Both the position numbers and the translations under genes were made by a program. A DNA stretch of 64,000 bases from Croceicoccus naphthovorans (GTDB lineage: Bacteria; Pseudomonadota; Alphaproteobacteria; Sphingomonadales; Sphingomonadaceae), in NCBI RefSeq assembly GCF_001028705.1, contig NZ_CP011770.1, positions 3,351,501 through 3,415,500 on the forward strand, written 5' to 3'. The notes under the pieces were generated by a model. It did not search any database, was not told the DNA's origin, and was given only the letters and a program-made list of their open reading frames with translations. Below are positions 41,577-49,451 of this stretch, in pieces (position 1 is the stretch's first letter; the number at the start of each line of letters is the position of its first letter).

Positions 41577-42695
41577 TCAGTCGGCCAGTACGGCCTCTAC
41601 CGGTGTGTGGTCATAGCCCAGTTCCTGCGCCACCGCCCCAAACGTGACCTTGCCCGCGTGAACGTTCAGACCGGCGGCCAGATCGGCATTGGCGCGCAGG
41701 GCGGCTTTCCAGCCCATGTCGGCAATCGACAGGGCATGGGGCAACGTTACGTTGTTCAGCGCATAAGTGCTGGTCCGCGCGACCGCGCCCGGCATATTGG
41801 CCACGCAGTAATGCACGATGCCATCGACCACATAGGTTGGATCGGCATGGGTCGTGGCATGGCTGGTTTCGAAACACCCGCCCTGATCGATGGCAACGTC
41901 GACCAGCACCGCGCCCTTTTTCATCGAGCTCAGCATGTCGCGGCTGACCAGCTTTGGCGCGGCGGCACCGGGGATCAGGACCGCGCCGATCACAAGGTCG
42001 GCCTCGCAAACGGCTTCGGCAAGGTTGGCCTTGTTCGAGAAGCGGGTCTTGGCGCGGCTTTCGAAATACATGCCCAGCCGTTCCAGCTGTTCGGGGCTAC
42101 GGTCGAGGATAGTGACATCGGCGCCAAGGCCCACCGCCATCTGCGCCGCGTTCCAGCCGACCACGCCGCCGCCGATCACGGTCACTTTGCCCGGCATCAC
42201 GCCCGGTACGCCGCCCAAAAGCACGCCGCGCCCGCCATGCGCCTTTTCCAGCGCGGTTGCCCCGGCCTGAATGCTCATCCGGCCCGCGACCTGGCTCATC
42301 GGTTTCAGCAGGGGCAAAGTGCCGCCGGGTCCGGTGACGGTTTCATAGGCGATGCCGGTGACACCCGATTTCACAAGGTCTGCGGTCTGGTCGGGATCGG
42401 GTGCGAGGTGGAGGTAGGTGTAGAGCACCTGCCCCTCGCGCAGCTTGGCGCGTTCTCGTGCCTGCGGTTCCTTGACCTTCACCACCATCTCGCACTCGGC
42501 AAAGATCGGGTCCGGCCCGTCGACGATTTTCGCCCCGGCCTCGACATAGTCGGTATCCTTGGCATCGATGCCAAGGCCTGCGCCGCTTTCGATCCAGACC
42601 TCGTGCCCGTGCGCGATCAATTCGTGTACGCTTTCGGGTGTCAGGCCGACGCGATATTCGTGGTTCTTGATTTCGCGGGGGCAGCCGATGCGCAT
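41577..42695 (-). CDS. ald: Alanine dehydrogenase
   Basis: A 372-aa NAD-dependent enzyme interconverting alanine and pyruvate plus ammonia. Recognisable segments are [20 protein letters not shown] (start, with substrate Arg), [46 protein letters not shown] (Rossmann) and [17 protein letters not shown]. The length matches the family exactly from ATG 42695; a longer frame to 42725 adds a nonconserved lead. It is a single gene. No Lrp-type regulator lies next to it. Confidence 0.95.
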   Translation of the reverse strand: MRIGCPREIKNHEYRVGLTPESVHELIAHGHEVWIESGAGLGIDAKDTDYVEAGAKIVDGPDPIFAECEMVVKVKEPQARERAKLREGQVLYTYLHLAPDPDQTADLVKSGVTGIAYETVTGPGGTLPLLKPMSQVAGRMSIQAGATALEKAHGGRGVLLGGVPGVMPGKVTVIGGGVVGWNAAQMAVGLGADVTILDRSPEQLERLGMYFESRAKTRFSNKANLAEAVCEADLVIGAVLIPGAAAPKLVSRDMLSSMKKGAVLVDVAIDQGGCFETSHATTHADPTYVVDGIVHYCVANMPGAVARTSTYALNNVTLPHALSIADMGWKAALRANADLAAGLNVHAGKVTFGAVAQELGYDHTPVEAVLAD

Positions 42696-42826
42696 TTTCG
42701 GTTTCCTGGCAATGAGAGGGGCCATCGTTCAGCCGCTCGTTACATTCGCAACCGGTTTGTGGCAATGCTAACGATCTGCGAAGTGCGTATCACTGCGTCG
42801 CGTTCCCGATCGAACCGGGTATTCCT

Positions 42827-43201
42827 TCAGGCCAGCGCGTTGCGCAGATCGGCGGGCGAGATCGGTTTGATCAGCACCCGGTGCGGGTTGTTCGATGCGA
42901 TCCGGTCCATCGATTTCGGCTCGTTCGATCCGGAAATGAAGACGATCTTCATCATCGGCAGCGTCGCCTGCACCGTTTCGGCGACGTCCACCCCATCGCG
43001 CGCGCCGCCAAGGCGCAGGTCCATCAACACGTAATCCGGTTCGCGGTCGAGGATGACGGCTTCGGCATCTTGCGCATCGTGCGCGGTGCCCACCACTTCG
43101 GCACCGTAAAATTCGCAGAGGTCCTGCAGGTATTCGGAAATCAACACGTCGTCATCGACGATCACGATACGCTTGGCTGGCGGTCTTTCAGACACAGGCA
43201 T
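42827..43201 (-). CDS. Single-domain response regulator
   Basis: A 124-aa stand-alone receiver. The acidic pair is IVIVDDDVLISEYL, the phospho-acceptor Asp is in YVLMDLRLGGARDGVD, Ser replaces the usual Thr in IVFISGSNEP, and Lys is in RVLIKPISPADL. There is no output domain, so it must act by protein contact or as a phosphate sink. It overlaps the 3' end of a broken HisKA_2-type kinase, its probable former partner. Ordering kinase then regulator is common in sphingomonads. Confidence 0.9.
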   Translation of the reverse strand: MPVSERPPAKRIVIVDDDVLISEYLQDLCEFYGAEVVGTAHDAQDAEAVILDREPDYVLMDLRLGGARDGVDVAETVQATLPMMKIVFISGSNEPKSMDRIASNNPHRVLIKPISPADLRNALA

Positions 43202-43800
43202 CCCAACCGACCGGCCCGCAGGGAAATTGTAATTTCACGCAGGTACCGTCGTCGTTTTCTACCCGAAGCTCGCGTTTTAGCTGGCGAACGAGAGCGCGCA
43301 GGATACGCGATCCGGTGCCGCCCCGGCTTGGTTCGTTTGGGTCGAACCTTGCGTCGCCTTCTCCGCTATCTTTCACAATTAAATTCGCAATTTGTTTCGT
43401 CGGATCGGCGCAAGTGTACATGGATGGTCCCCGTCTTACCAATGGGAAATGCGTGGCGCACCGCATTGGCGATCAGTTCGTTCGCCAGAAGCCCGACGGT
43501 GTTTGCGATCTCATAGTCGATGAAAACCACGTCACTTGTGCAGGAAAGCTCGATCCCGCGTTCGGCCAGAGCTTGCCCTTCCGATATCTTGCGGGTCATT
43601 TCGCGCAAGTATCGGCCAAGGTCGATTTCCGAATAGGACGCCGATTGCAGCGAGAGTTCGTGAACGGTCGCCAGCGCGCGGACGCGGTGCGACATCGCGC
43701 CAAAAGCCAGCGCCGCCGCGGGATCGGTCCCCTGCTTACCATAGTCCGTCGGCACCGTCCTCGATCCCCGGTCTGCGCCGTCCCTGTGCGCGACACGCAA
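43188..43800 (-). pseudogene. Degenerate HisKA_2/HWE-type histidine kinase with frameshift
   Basis: One frame (to TAG at 43366) encodes SHRVRALATVHELSLQSASYSEIDLGRYLREM and the N box LLANELIANAVRHAFP. It stops soon after HVHLRRSDE. The next frame continues the same domain as IANLIVKDSGEGDARFDP (G1) and RGGTGSRILRALVRQL (G2). Deleting one T of the TTT at 43395-43397 would join them as RRSDEQIANLIVKD. The region that should carry the HxxxN phospho-acceptor helix is also missing, so the 5' end is lost too. The start is uncertain: TTG 43800 or ATG 43695. Either a true pseudogene or, for the shift, a sequencing error. Confidence 0.72.
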
Positions 43801-43867
43801 GGCATTTACGCTCGAAAAGGTTAGATACAGGCCAACTTTTGCGTTTCCCTTAGGATGGGCCGCGCGG

Positions 43868-46213
43868 TCACAGCACGTTGCCGTCCCGGTCGCGGTAGAT
43901 CTCTCGTCTGCCGACATGGTTGGCAGGGCCGACAAGACCGTCCTTCTCCATCCGCTCGATCCATTTGGAAGCAGTGTTGTACCCCACGCCCATCTGGCGC
44001 TGAATCCAGCTGGCCGAAGCCTTCTGGTTTTCGAACACCATCTGGCAGACCTGTACGTATTTGCGCTGTTCGGGATCGTCGCTTGCATTGTCGATGTCGT
44101 CAAAGGCGAAGCCGCCGTCCTCTGGCTCTTCGGTGACAGAATCGACGTATTCGGGGCTACCCTGACCGCGCCAGAACTCGGCGACTTCCTCCACCTCCTC
44201 GTCGGATACGAACGGGCCGTGCACGCGGGTCAGCGGCTTGGAGCTGGCCTTGTAGAGCATGTCGCCCTTGCCCAGCAGCTGCTCCGCGCCCTGTTCGCCC
44301 AGGATCGTGCGGCTGTCGATGCGGCTGGTGACGTGGAAGCTGATCCGGGTCGGCATGTTCGCCTTGATCACGCCGGTGATGACGTCGACCGACGGGCGCT
44401 GCGTCGCCATGATCAGGTGGATGCCAGCCGCGCGCGATTTCTGGCTGAGCCGCTGGATCAGCACCTCTATTTCCTTGCCGACCGTGATCATCAGGTCTGC
44501 CAGTTCGTCGACGATCAGCACGATCTGGGGCAGCGGTTCGTAATCGAGCTGCTCTTCCTCGAAGATTTCCTCGCCCGTTTCGGGGTCGAACCCGGTCTGG
44601 ACGCGGCGACCCAGCGGTTTGCCCTTGGCGGCGGCGGCGCGGACCTTTTCGTTGAATCCGGCAAGGTTGCGGCTGCTGATGCTCGACATCATGCGATAGC
44701 GCCGCTCCATCTCCTCCACCGCCCATTTCAACGCGCGAACCGATTTGTGCGGTTCGGTAACGACGGGGCTGAGGAGGTGCGGAATATCGTCGTAGGTCTT
44801 GAGTTCGAGAACCTTGGGATCGATCAGGATCAAGCGGCACTCGGCCGGTGTCAGGCGGTAGAGCAGTGACAGCAGGATCGCGTTGAGGCCCACCGATTTA
44901 CCCGAACCCGTCGTACCTGCGACCAGCAGGTGGGGCATCGCGGCAAGGTCGGCGACGATGGGTTCGCCCGCGATGTCCTTGCCGAGGATGATGGGCAGCA
45001 TCCCCTTGTGATCGCCGAAGGCCTCGCTCTCGATCAGTTCGCGGAAAGAGACCATCTGCCGGTCGGCATTGGGAAGTTCGATGCCCATCACCGTCTTGCC
45101 CGGAATGGCCGAGACGCGGGCGCTGATCGCGCTCATGTTTCTGGCGATGTCGTCGGCAAGGCCCATGACGCGTGCGGCCTTGATACCCGGCGCAGGTTCC
45201 AGCTCGTACATCGTCACGACAGGGCCGGTGCGCACAGCGGTGATCTCGCCCTTGACGTTGAAATCCTCCAGCACGTTTTCCAGCAGGCGCGCGTTGCGTT
45301 CCAGCGCCAGCTTGTCGAGCTTGTGCCCGCTTTGGTCCGGCACTTCGGCCAGCAGTTCCGGGCTGGGGAGCGAGAAGGTGCTGTCGAACAGGCTCGGCTG
45401 CTTGGGCTTCTTCGCCTTGGCGACCGGTTTTGGCGGCAGTGCGGGGTCGGCGATTTCGGGTGCTCGGCGTTCGCGGGTGTCGACAATCTCCGGCTCGTCG
45501 TCGACCATCGCCTCGCGCTTCGGTTGCTTCTTCGCGCGCTTGGGCTCGACAACGATGCCGCGATCGTCCTCGCGGTCACGCTTCAGGCCCAGCGGCAAGG
45601 TCAATAGCGATGCCCAGTCGATGGCGAAGACCCTGCCCACGGCAAAGGCCCCGCCGATCAGCGCCAGCACGGCCAGTGCAAGGATCACCCAACCCGCCCA
45701 CGCATCGGGCGCGACGGACGACACGGCGTAGATCAGCTTCGACCCCAGCAGGCCCGCGATACCGCCCATTCCGGCGGGCAGGCCCCAGACCTCGCCTTCG
45801 ACCAAGAGCGCCAGCACGCTGGCCAGCAGCACCATCGCCAGCGCCAGCAGCGCCAAGGGCCGCCACCAGTGCGGGCGTTCAACCTCTTCATGCTCGGCCA
45901 GTTGCCATAGGCGGCGGGCAAAAACCCACAGCATCGGCAGCAGCAGTACCGAAACCGGCCCGAAGGCAAGGAACAGCCCGTCTGCCGCATAGGCCCCGGG
46001 CGCACCCATCCAGTTCGCACTCGTCCCGCCTGCGGCAGTCGAGAACGAGGCGTCGGTCTGCGTATAGCTCGCCATAGAGAGCGCAAGGAACACGCCCAGC
46101 AGCGCCAGTGCCGCCGCGCCCAGCAGTTCGCCGGTGCGGTTCACGCTGCGCTTAAGCGCGGCACGCCAGTCGGGCGCCCTGCGCGCAGGTCCTCTGACGG
46201 CTCGTGTTGCCAT
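43868..46213 (-). CDS. ftsK: DNA translocase FtsK
   Basis: A septal DNA pump for chromosome segregation and dimer resolution, 781 aa. There are N-terminal transmembrane helices (about 25-205) anchoring it at the divisome. A short charged linker follows (about 205-290; far shorter than in E. coli). The motor has Walker A VAGTTGSGKSVGLNAIL (about 437), Walker B IVLIVDELADLM and RAAGIHLIMATQRPSVDVITG. The C-terminal gamma winged helix (ASWIQRQMGVGYNTASKWIERMEKDGLVG) reads KOPS sites. The ATG at 46213 follows GGGGAACC. Confidence 0.96.
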   Translation of the reverse strand: MATRAVRGPARRAPDWRAALKRSVNRTGELLGAAALALLGVFLALSMASYTQTDASFSTAAGGTSANWMGAPGAYAADGLFLAFGPVSVLLLPMLWVFARRLWQLAEHEEVERPHWWRPLALLALAMVLLASVLALLVEGEVWGLPAGMGGIAGLLGSKLIYAVSSVAPDAWAGWVILALAVLALIGGAFAVGRVFAIDWASLLTLPLGLKRDREDDRGIVVEPKRAKKQPKREAMVDDEPEIVDTRERRAPEIADPALPPKPVAKAKKPKQPSLFDSTFSLPSPELLAEVPDQSGHKLDKLALERNARLLENVLEDFNVKGEITAVRTGPVVTMYELEPAPGIKAARVMGLADDIARNMSAISARVSAIPGKTVMGIELPNADRQMVSFRELIESEAFGDHKGMLPIILGKDIAGEPIVADLAAMPHLLVAGTTGSGKSVGLNAILLSLLYRLTPAECRLILIDPKVLELKTYDDIPHLLSPVVTEPHKSVRALKWAVEEMERRYRMMSSISSRNLAGFNEKVRAAAAKGKPLGRRVQTGFDPETGEEIFEEEQLDYEPLPQIVLIVDELADLMITVGKEIEVLIQRLSQKSRAAGIHLIMATQRPSVDVITGVIKANMPTRISFHVTSRIDSRTILGEQGAEQLLGKGDMLYKASSKPLTRVHGPFVSDEEVEEVAEFWRGQGSPEYVDSVTEEPEDGGFAFDDIDNASDDPEQRKYVQVCQMVFENQKASASWIQRQMGVGYNTASKWIERMEKDGLVGPANHVGRREIYRDRDGNVL

Positions 46214-46244
46214 GATCTCGGTTCCCCGTTCGTTCAGCGGGCGA

Positions 46245-46841
46245 TTATGCGCCGGGCGCGGAGTCCGGGTCAATCGATCGGACAGGCCCTGTGGGTATCG
46301 CGCCGGGGCGGCTCAACCCGTCGATGGCGGCCCAGCCATGTGGGGCAAGGGTGTGGGCGCGTCTCGCAGTCATACCGCCGAGCATCACGACCGGCACCTG
46401 CGAGTCCCTTGCGATCAGCATGGCGCGCACCGGGCCGAGCGTTTTGGCACCGGGATGCGAGCGTGTGGCAAAGACGGGCGATAGCATGACAACGTCGGCT
46501 TTCGCGCGGTGGGCAGCCGCGAGTTCGCGCAGGGAGTGCACGGTGGCGATCCGCATCAGTCCGCGTGGGCGGCCAAGCCGGTTCGGTGCGCCGTAAATCC
46601 CGTCCGCGCCCCAGCGTCGCGCGGTGGCACCATCATCTGCCAGGGCCAATACGATGCCCCGATACCGTGCAATCCGGGCCAGCGCATCGAAACGCGCCTG
46701 CCGCGCATCCGGCCCCAGATGATAGTGTCGGAACACGAGCCCGCTGCCCTTCGGCAAGCGGCGCAGTGCGCCCTCTAGCCCCGCATCGTTGCGCGCATCG
46801 GAAATCAGCCACAATTTCGGAAGGGTCTGGCAACGGCGCAT
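46245..46841 (-). CDS. ThiE/TenI-like thiamine phosphate synthase family protein
   Basis: A 198-aa TIM-barrel protein of the thiamine phosphate synthase/TenI superfamily. It contains LPKLWLISDARND, GLVFRHYHLGPDARQ, VVMLSPVFATRSHPGAKTLGP and VVMLGGMTARRAHTLAPHGWAAIDGL. The phosphate-binding GGM loop is kept, but several ThiE catalytic positions are not obvious, so it may be a TenI-like or salvage relative. The start is ATG 46841; an upstream start at 46865 would overlap the divergent yggS start. Confidence 0.75.
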   Translation of the reverse strand: MRRCQTLPKLWLISDARNDAGLEGALRRLPKGSGLVFRHYHLGPDARQARFDALARIARYRGIVLALADDGATARRWGADGIYGAPNRLGRPRGLMRIATVHSLRELAAAHRAKADVVMLSPVFATRSHPGAKTLGPVRAMLIARDSQVPVVMLGGMTARRAHTLAPHGWAAIDGLSRPGAIPTGPVRSIDPDSAPGA

Positions 46842-46863
46842 CGCATCGCTATAGCAGCGCGCC

Positions 46864-47520
46864 ATGGCCGAAACACCTCTTGCCGAAGTTCGCGATCATC
46901 TCGCCCGCGCCGCAAAGATCGCGCGCCGCAAACCCGACGATATCGCGCTGGTCGCGATCAGCAAGACCAAGCCCGCCGAGGACATCGAGGACTTGCTGCA
47001 ACAGGGCCACCGCCTGTTCGGCGAAAACCGCGTGCAGGAAGCGCAGGCGAAGTGGCCCGACCTGAAATCGCGCTATCTCGATGTCGAATTGCACCTTGTC
47101 GGCCAGTTGCAGTCGAACAAGGCGGACGATGCGGTGGCGCTGTTCGATGCGATCCATTCGCTCGACAGGCCCAGCCTTGTAAAGGCGCTGGCCAAGGCAT
47201 TTGAAAAGGCCGGACGGACCGTGCCGTGCTTCGTGCAGGTCAACATCGGCGAAGAAGAGCAAAAGGGCGGCTGCGCCATTGCCGACCTGCCGAACTTGCT
47301 GGCCGAGGCGCGCAATGCGGGCATCCCGGTCGCGGGCCTAATGTGCGTGCCGCCCGCCGATGTCGAACCTTCGCCCTATTTCGCGCTGCTGGCGAAGCTG
47401 GCCGCCGACAACGGGCTGACCGGCCTGTCGATGGGCATGAGCAGCGACTACGAGGCGGCCGTAAAGCTTGGCGCGACGCATGTGCGCGTCGGCTCCGCCC
47501 TGTTCGGTGCGCGGGGCTGA
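46864..47520 (+). CDS. yggS: YggS/PLPBP family pyridoxal-phosphate homeostasis protein
   Basis: A 218-aa monomeric PLP-binding barrel that buffers PLP and affects amino-acid homeostasis. The PLP lysine is in ALVAISKTKPAEDI; other hallmarks are HRLFGENRVQEAQAKW, ELHLVGQLQSNKADDA, VQVNIGEEEQKGG and LSMGMSSDYEAAVKLGATHVRVGSALFG. The ATG at 46864 leaves a very short divergent gap to the ThiE-like gene. Its stop (TGA) is immediately followed by a stress-type promoter for the next gene. Confidence 0.94.
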   Translation: MAETPLAEVRDHLARAAKIARRKPDDIALVAISKTKPAEDIEDLLQQGHRLFGENRVQEAQAKWPDLKSRYLDVELHLVGQLQSNKADDAVALFDAIHSLDRPSLVKALAKAFEKAGRTVPCFVQVNIGEEEQKGGCAIADLPNLLAEARNAGIPVAGLMCVPPADVEPSPYFALLAKLAADNGLTGLSMGMSSDYEAAVKLGATHVRVGSALFGARG

Positions 47521-47545
47521 GGAACCGCGTCATCGCGCTCCCGTT
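47521..47545 (+). promoter_or_regulatory. EcfG-type general stress promoter
   Basis: GGAAC (47521-47525), 16-nt spacer, CGTT (47542-47545) exactly fit the alphaproteobacterial EcfG consensus. It begins on the base after the yggS stop. It lies 22 nt upstream of the small GNAT gene, whose leader then carries AGAAGGAG. Confidence 0.7.
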
Positions 47546-47567
47546 CTCTTCCACAGAAGGAGACAGC

Positions 47568-47861
47568 ATGAGCGAGATCACGATCACCCGGAACGACGGG
47601 CAACGCCGCGGGGCCTATCACGCGACGGTCGAAGGCCATCCGGGGCAGGCCGAGCTTACCTACGTCAAGGAAGGGGGCGGCGTGCTGGCCGCCGATCACA
47701 CCTTCGTCCCGAACGACCTGCGCGGGCAGGGCGTGGCGGGCAAGCTGGTCGAACGGCTGATCGACGACGCGCGCGAGGGTGGGCACAGGATCAGGCCGGT
47801 GTGCAGTTACGTCGTCGCGGCATTCAAGCGGCACCCGGAGTGGGAAGACTTGCGCGCCTGA
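47568..47861 (+). CDS. Small GNAT-like N-acetyltransferase (YidJ/Gcn5-related, PF14542 type)
   Basis: A 97-aa minimal GNAT domain. GHPGQAELTYVKEGGGVLAADHTFVP, then LRGQGVAGKLVERLIDDARE (acetyl-CoA loop) and RPVCSYVVAAFKRHPEWEDL are typical for this short family. The substrate is unknown. The ATG at 47568 is supported by AGAAGGAG and by an upstream EcfG-type promoter, pointing to induction under general stress. The longer in-frame ORF upstream is antisense-like overlap with yggS. Confidence 0.88.
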   Translation: MSEITITRNDGQRRGAYHATVEGHPGQAELTYVKEGGGVLAADHTFVPNDLRGQGVAGKLVERLIDDAREGGHRIRPVCSYVVAAFKRHPEWEDLRA

Positions 47862-47904
47862 GAGCTGGATTCATCGTGTAAAAAGAGTAGTCTGACCCGC
47901 AGAA

Positions 47905-47927
47905 CCCTGTGCGAATCGCGCGCAGGG
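47905..47927. terminator. Hairpin in the gap after the GNAT gene
   Basis: CCCTGTGCG/CGCGCAGGG arms (one wobble pair) surround a 5-nt loop, 44 bp past the GNAT stop and 40 bp before the next start. There is no T tract directly behind it, so it is either a weak terminator or a leader structure. Confidence 0.35.
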
Positions 47928-47966
47928 CAGAAACGTTTGCTGTCCAATTTGGGGGAGACAGAAGCG

Positions 47967-48761
47967 ATGTCTTTTTTGCGTACTACCGGAACCGTCCTGA
48001 CCACCGCCGCCGCCATTGGCCTGGCCGCCACGCCTGCAATCGCGAAAAAGGCTGCCTCGTTGCAGGACCTGAACGGCGCCCGCGCCGCCGGCGCCGAATC
48101 CGAATTGCAGTCGCGCGGTTGGAAATATGTCGATGGGCACAAGGGCGGCTATGGCGCGGCCTATTCGAACTGGTGGCACCACGACAGCCGCAATTGCGTG
48201 CAGGTCGAAGTGATGGACGGCCACGTGATGACCATCAACGACGTGACCGCGCAGGATTGCGGGCATAGTGAGCATGGCAGCGGTGCTGGCACGGCGGTTG
48301 CCGCCGTCGCGGGTGCGGCCCTGCTGGCAGCGCTGGTCAGCCACAAGTCGCACCACCACGACGATAACAAGCACGACGACGATGCCGAAGCCGAGGCGTT
48401 GTACGAGCGCGGCTATACCGATGGGCTGCACAATGTGGCTTATCACAATTCGGGCCGGTCGGACGCTTACAGCTCCGGCTATTCGGCGGGTGTCGACCAG
48501 CGCACGGCGAACACCGGGCACCATCACGGCAGCGGCGGCTATCGCGCAAAGGCTGAATTCAAGGATCTGACGGGCGCCCGCGCAGCCGGGGCGGACAGCA
48601 CGCTGACCAGCCGCGGTTTCGCCAATGTCGATGGGTTCAAGTCGGGGTCGACCGCCTATACGATCTGGTCACGCCCGCAGTCGAACCAGTGCCTGCAAAT
48701 GACCGTCGCCGACGGGCACGTTTATGACATCAGCGACATCGGGCATCACCCCAAGTGCTGA
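47967..48761 (+). CDS. Exported protein with two internal repeat domains
   Basis: A 264-aa protein of unknown function. A signal peptide (about 1-26, ending ATPAIA) precedes repeat 1 (about 34-98). A small hydrophobic Gly/Ala helix (about 107-124), a His/Asp-rich segment (SHKSHHHDDNKHDDD, 125-139), a YERGYTDGLHN-type stretch and repeat 2 (about 199-264) follow. The repeats share DLxGARAAGAxSxLxSRG, VDGxKxG, a Trp, a Cys and xVxDGHVxxI. The ATG at 47967 is preferred over 47937 because the signal begins there. The His/Asp patch suggests metal binding. A strong terminator follows. Confidence 0.78.
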   Translation: MSFLRTTGTVLTTAAAIGLAATPAIAKKAASLQDLNGARAAGAESELQSRGWKYVDGHKGGYGAAYSNWWHHDSRNCVQVEVMDGHVMTINDVTAQDCGHSEHGSGAGTAVAAVAGAALLAALVSHKSHHHDDNKHDDDAEAEALYERGYTDGLHNVAYHNSGRSDAYSSGYSAGVDQRTANTGHHHGSGGYRAKAEFKDLTGARAAGADSTLTSRGFANVDGFKSGSTAYTIWSRPQSNQCLQMTVADGHVYDISDIGHHPKC

Positions 48762-48780
48762 TCGCTTTGTAGGTCGCGCA

Positions 48781-48827
48781 AACGAAAACGGGGCGGAACG
48801 CGCAATGCGTTCCGCCCCGTTTTCGTT
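48781..48827. terminator. Very strong bidirectional terminator
   Basis: A perfect 21-bp stem (arms 48781-48801 and 48807-48827, core ACGGGGCGGAACGC) with a 5-nt loop GCAAT. A- and T-rich ends serve both directions. It separates the repeat protein gene from the convergent pilin gene. Confidence 0.93.
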
Positions 48828-48840
48828 CAGGTCTATCCAA

Positions 48841-49170
48841 TCAGGGGCAGCCCGGCTTTTTGCTTTTCGACGGGCAGTTGACCGGTTTGGGATCGGTTGT
48901 GCCAGGGTCGACAGGATCAACGGGATTCGAAGGATCATTGGCGTTCGGCCCGCCCTGACCGCCCCCATTGCCTTGACCGTTGCTCGTCCCGCTTTGCGAG
49001 GCGAGCGCGTTGGTCGAATCGAGTTCTTCGGAAAAGCTGGAGCCCGAGTGCGAAACGTTCGCGCCCAGAACCAGTGCCGCCGCGCCGATGCCGGGCCCCA
49101 CGACTGCAATGATCAGCGCGTATTCCGCCGCCGACCCGCCGCTTTCATCTTTCCAGAACCGCTTGAACAT
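48841..49170 (-). CDS. Flp-type IVb pilin-like protein with extended C-terminus
   Basis: A 109-aa protein with the Flp pilin N-terminus: a short basic leader (MFKRFWKDESGG) and the conserved Glu-Tyr in SAAEYALIIAVVGPGIGAAALVLGA. Processing by a CpaA/TadV-type peptidase after the Gly is expected. Unlike usual Flp pilins (about 55-70 aa) it carries a tail rich in Gly/Asn/Pro/Asp (about 58-98) and two Cys near the end (VNCPSKSKKPGCP). No tad/cpa assembly genes are in the window, so it is an orphan. Its upstream gap (49171-49451, before recQ) has no other gene. Confidence 0.82.
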   Translation of the reverse strand: MFKRFWKDESGGSAAEYALIIAVVGPGIGAAALVLGANVSHSGSSFSEELDSTNALASQSGTSNGQGNGGGQGGPNANDPSNPVDPVDPGTTDPKPVNCPSKSKKPGCP

Positions 49171-49451
49171 CGAAACGCTCTTTCCTTCGTCGTCCGAACA
49201 CCGGATTCGACATGGGCCAGATACGCCTGTCGTCAGCGCGGACGAAGCGAAGTCATTTCGATGACGGAACTCTTCATCTCTGTAACGGACAGCCGCAAGA
49301 ATGCTGACTTCTAGGGACGACAGGTTAAAAAGCGATCAATCTGCGATCAGGGCGGTCCGATCGCGGTTTTCCGGGCGCTATCCACGGCTTTGCCGGGGCT
49401 GAACGGCGCAAGTGGTTTTCTTGCGCCCCCGATCTCTGCCAAGGCGGGTGC

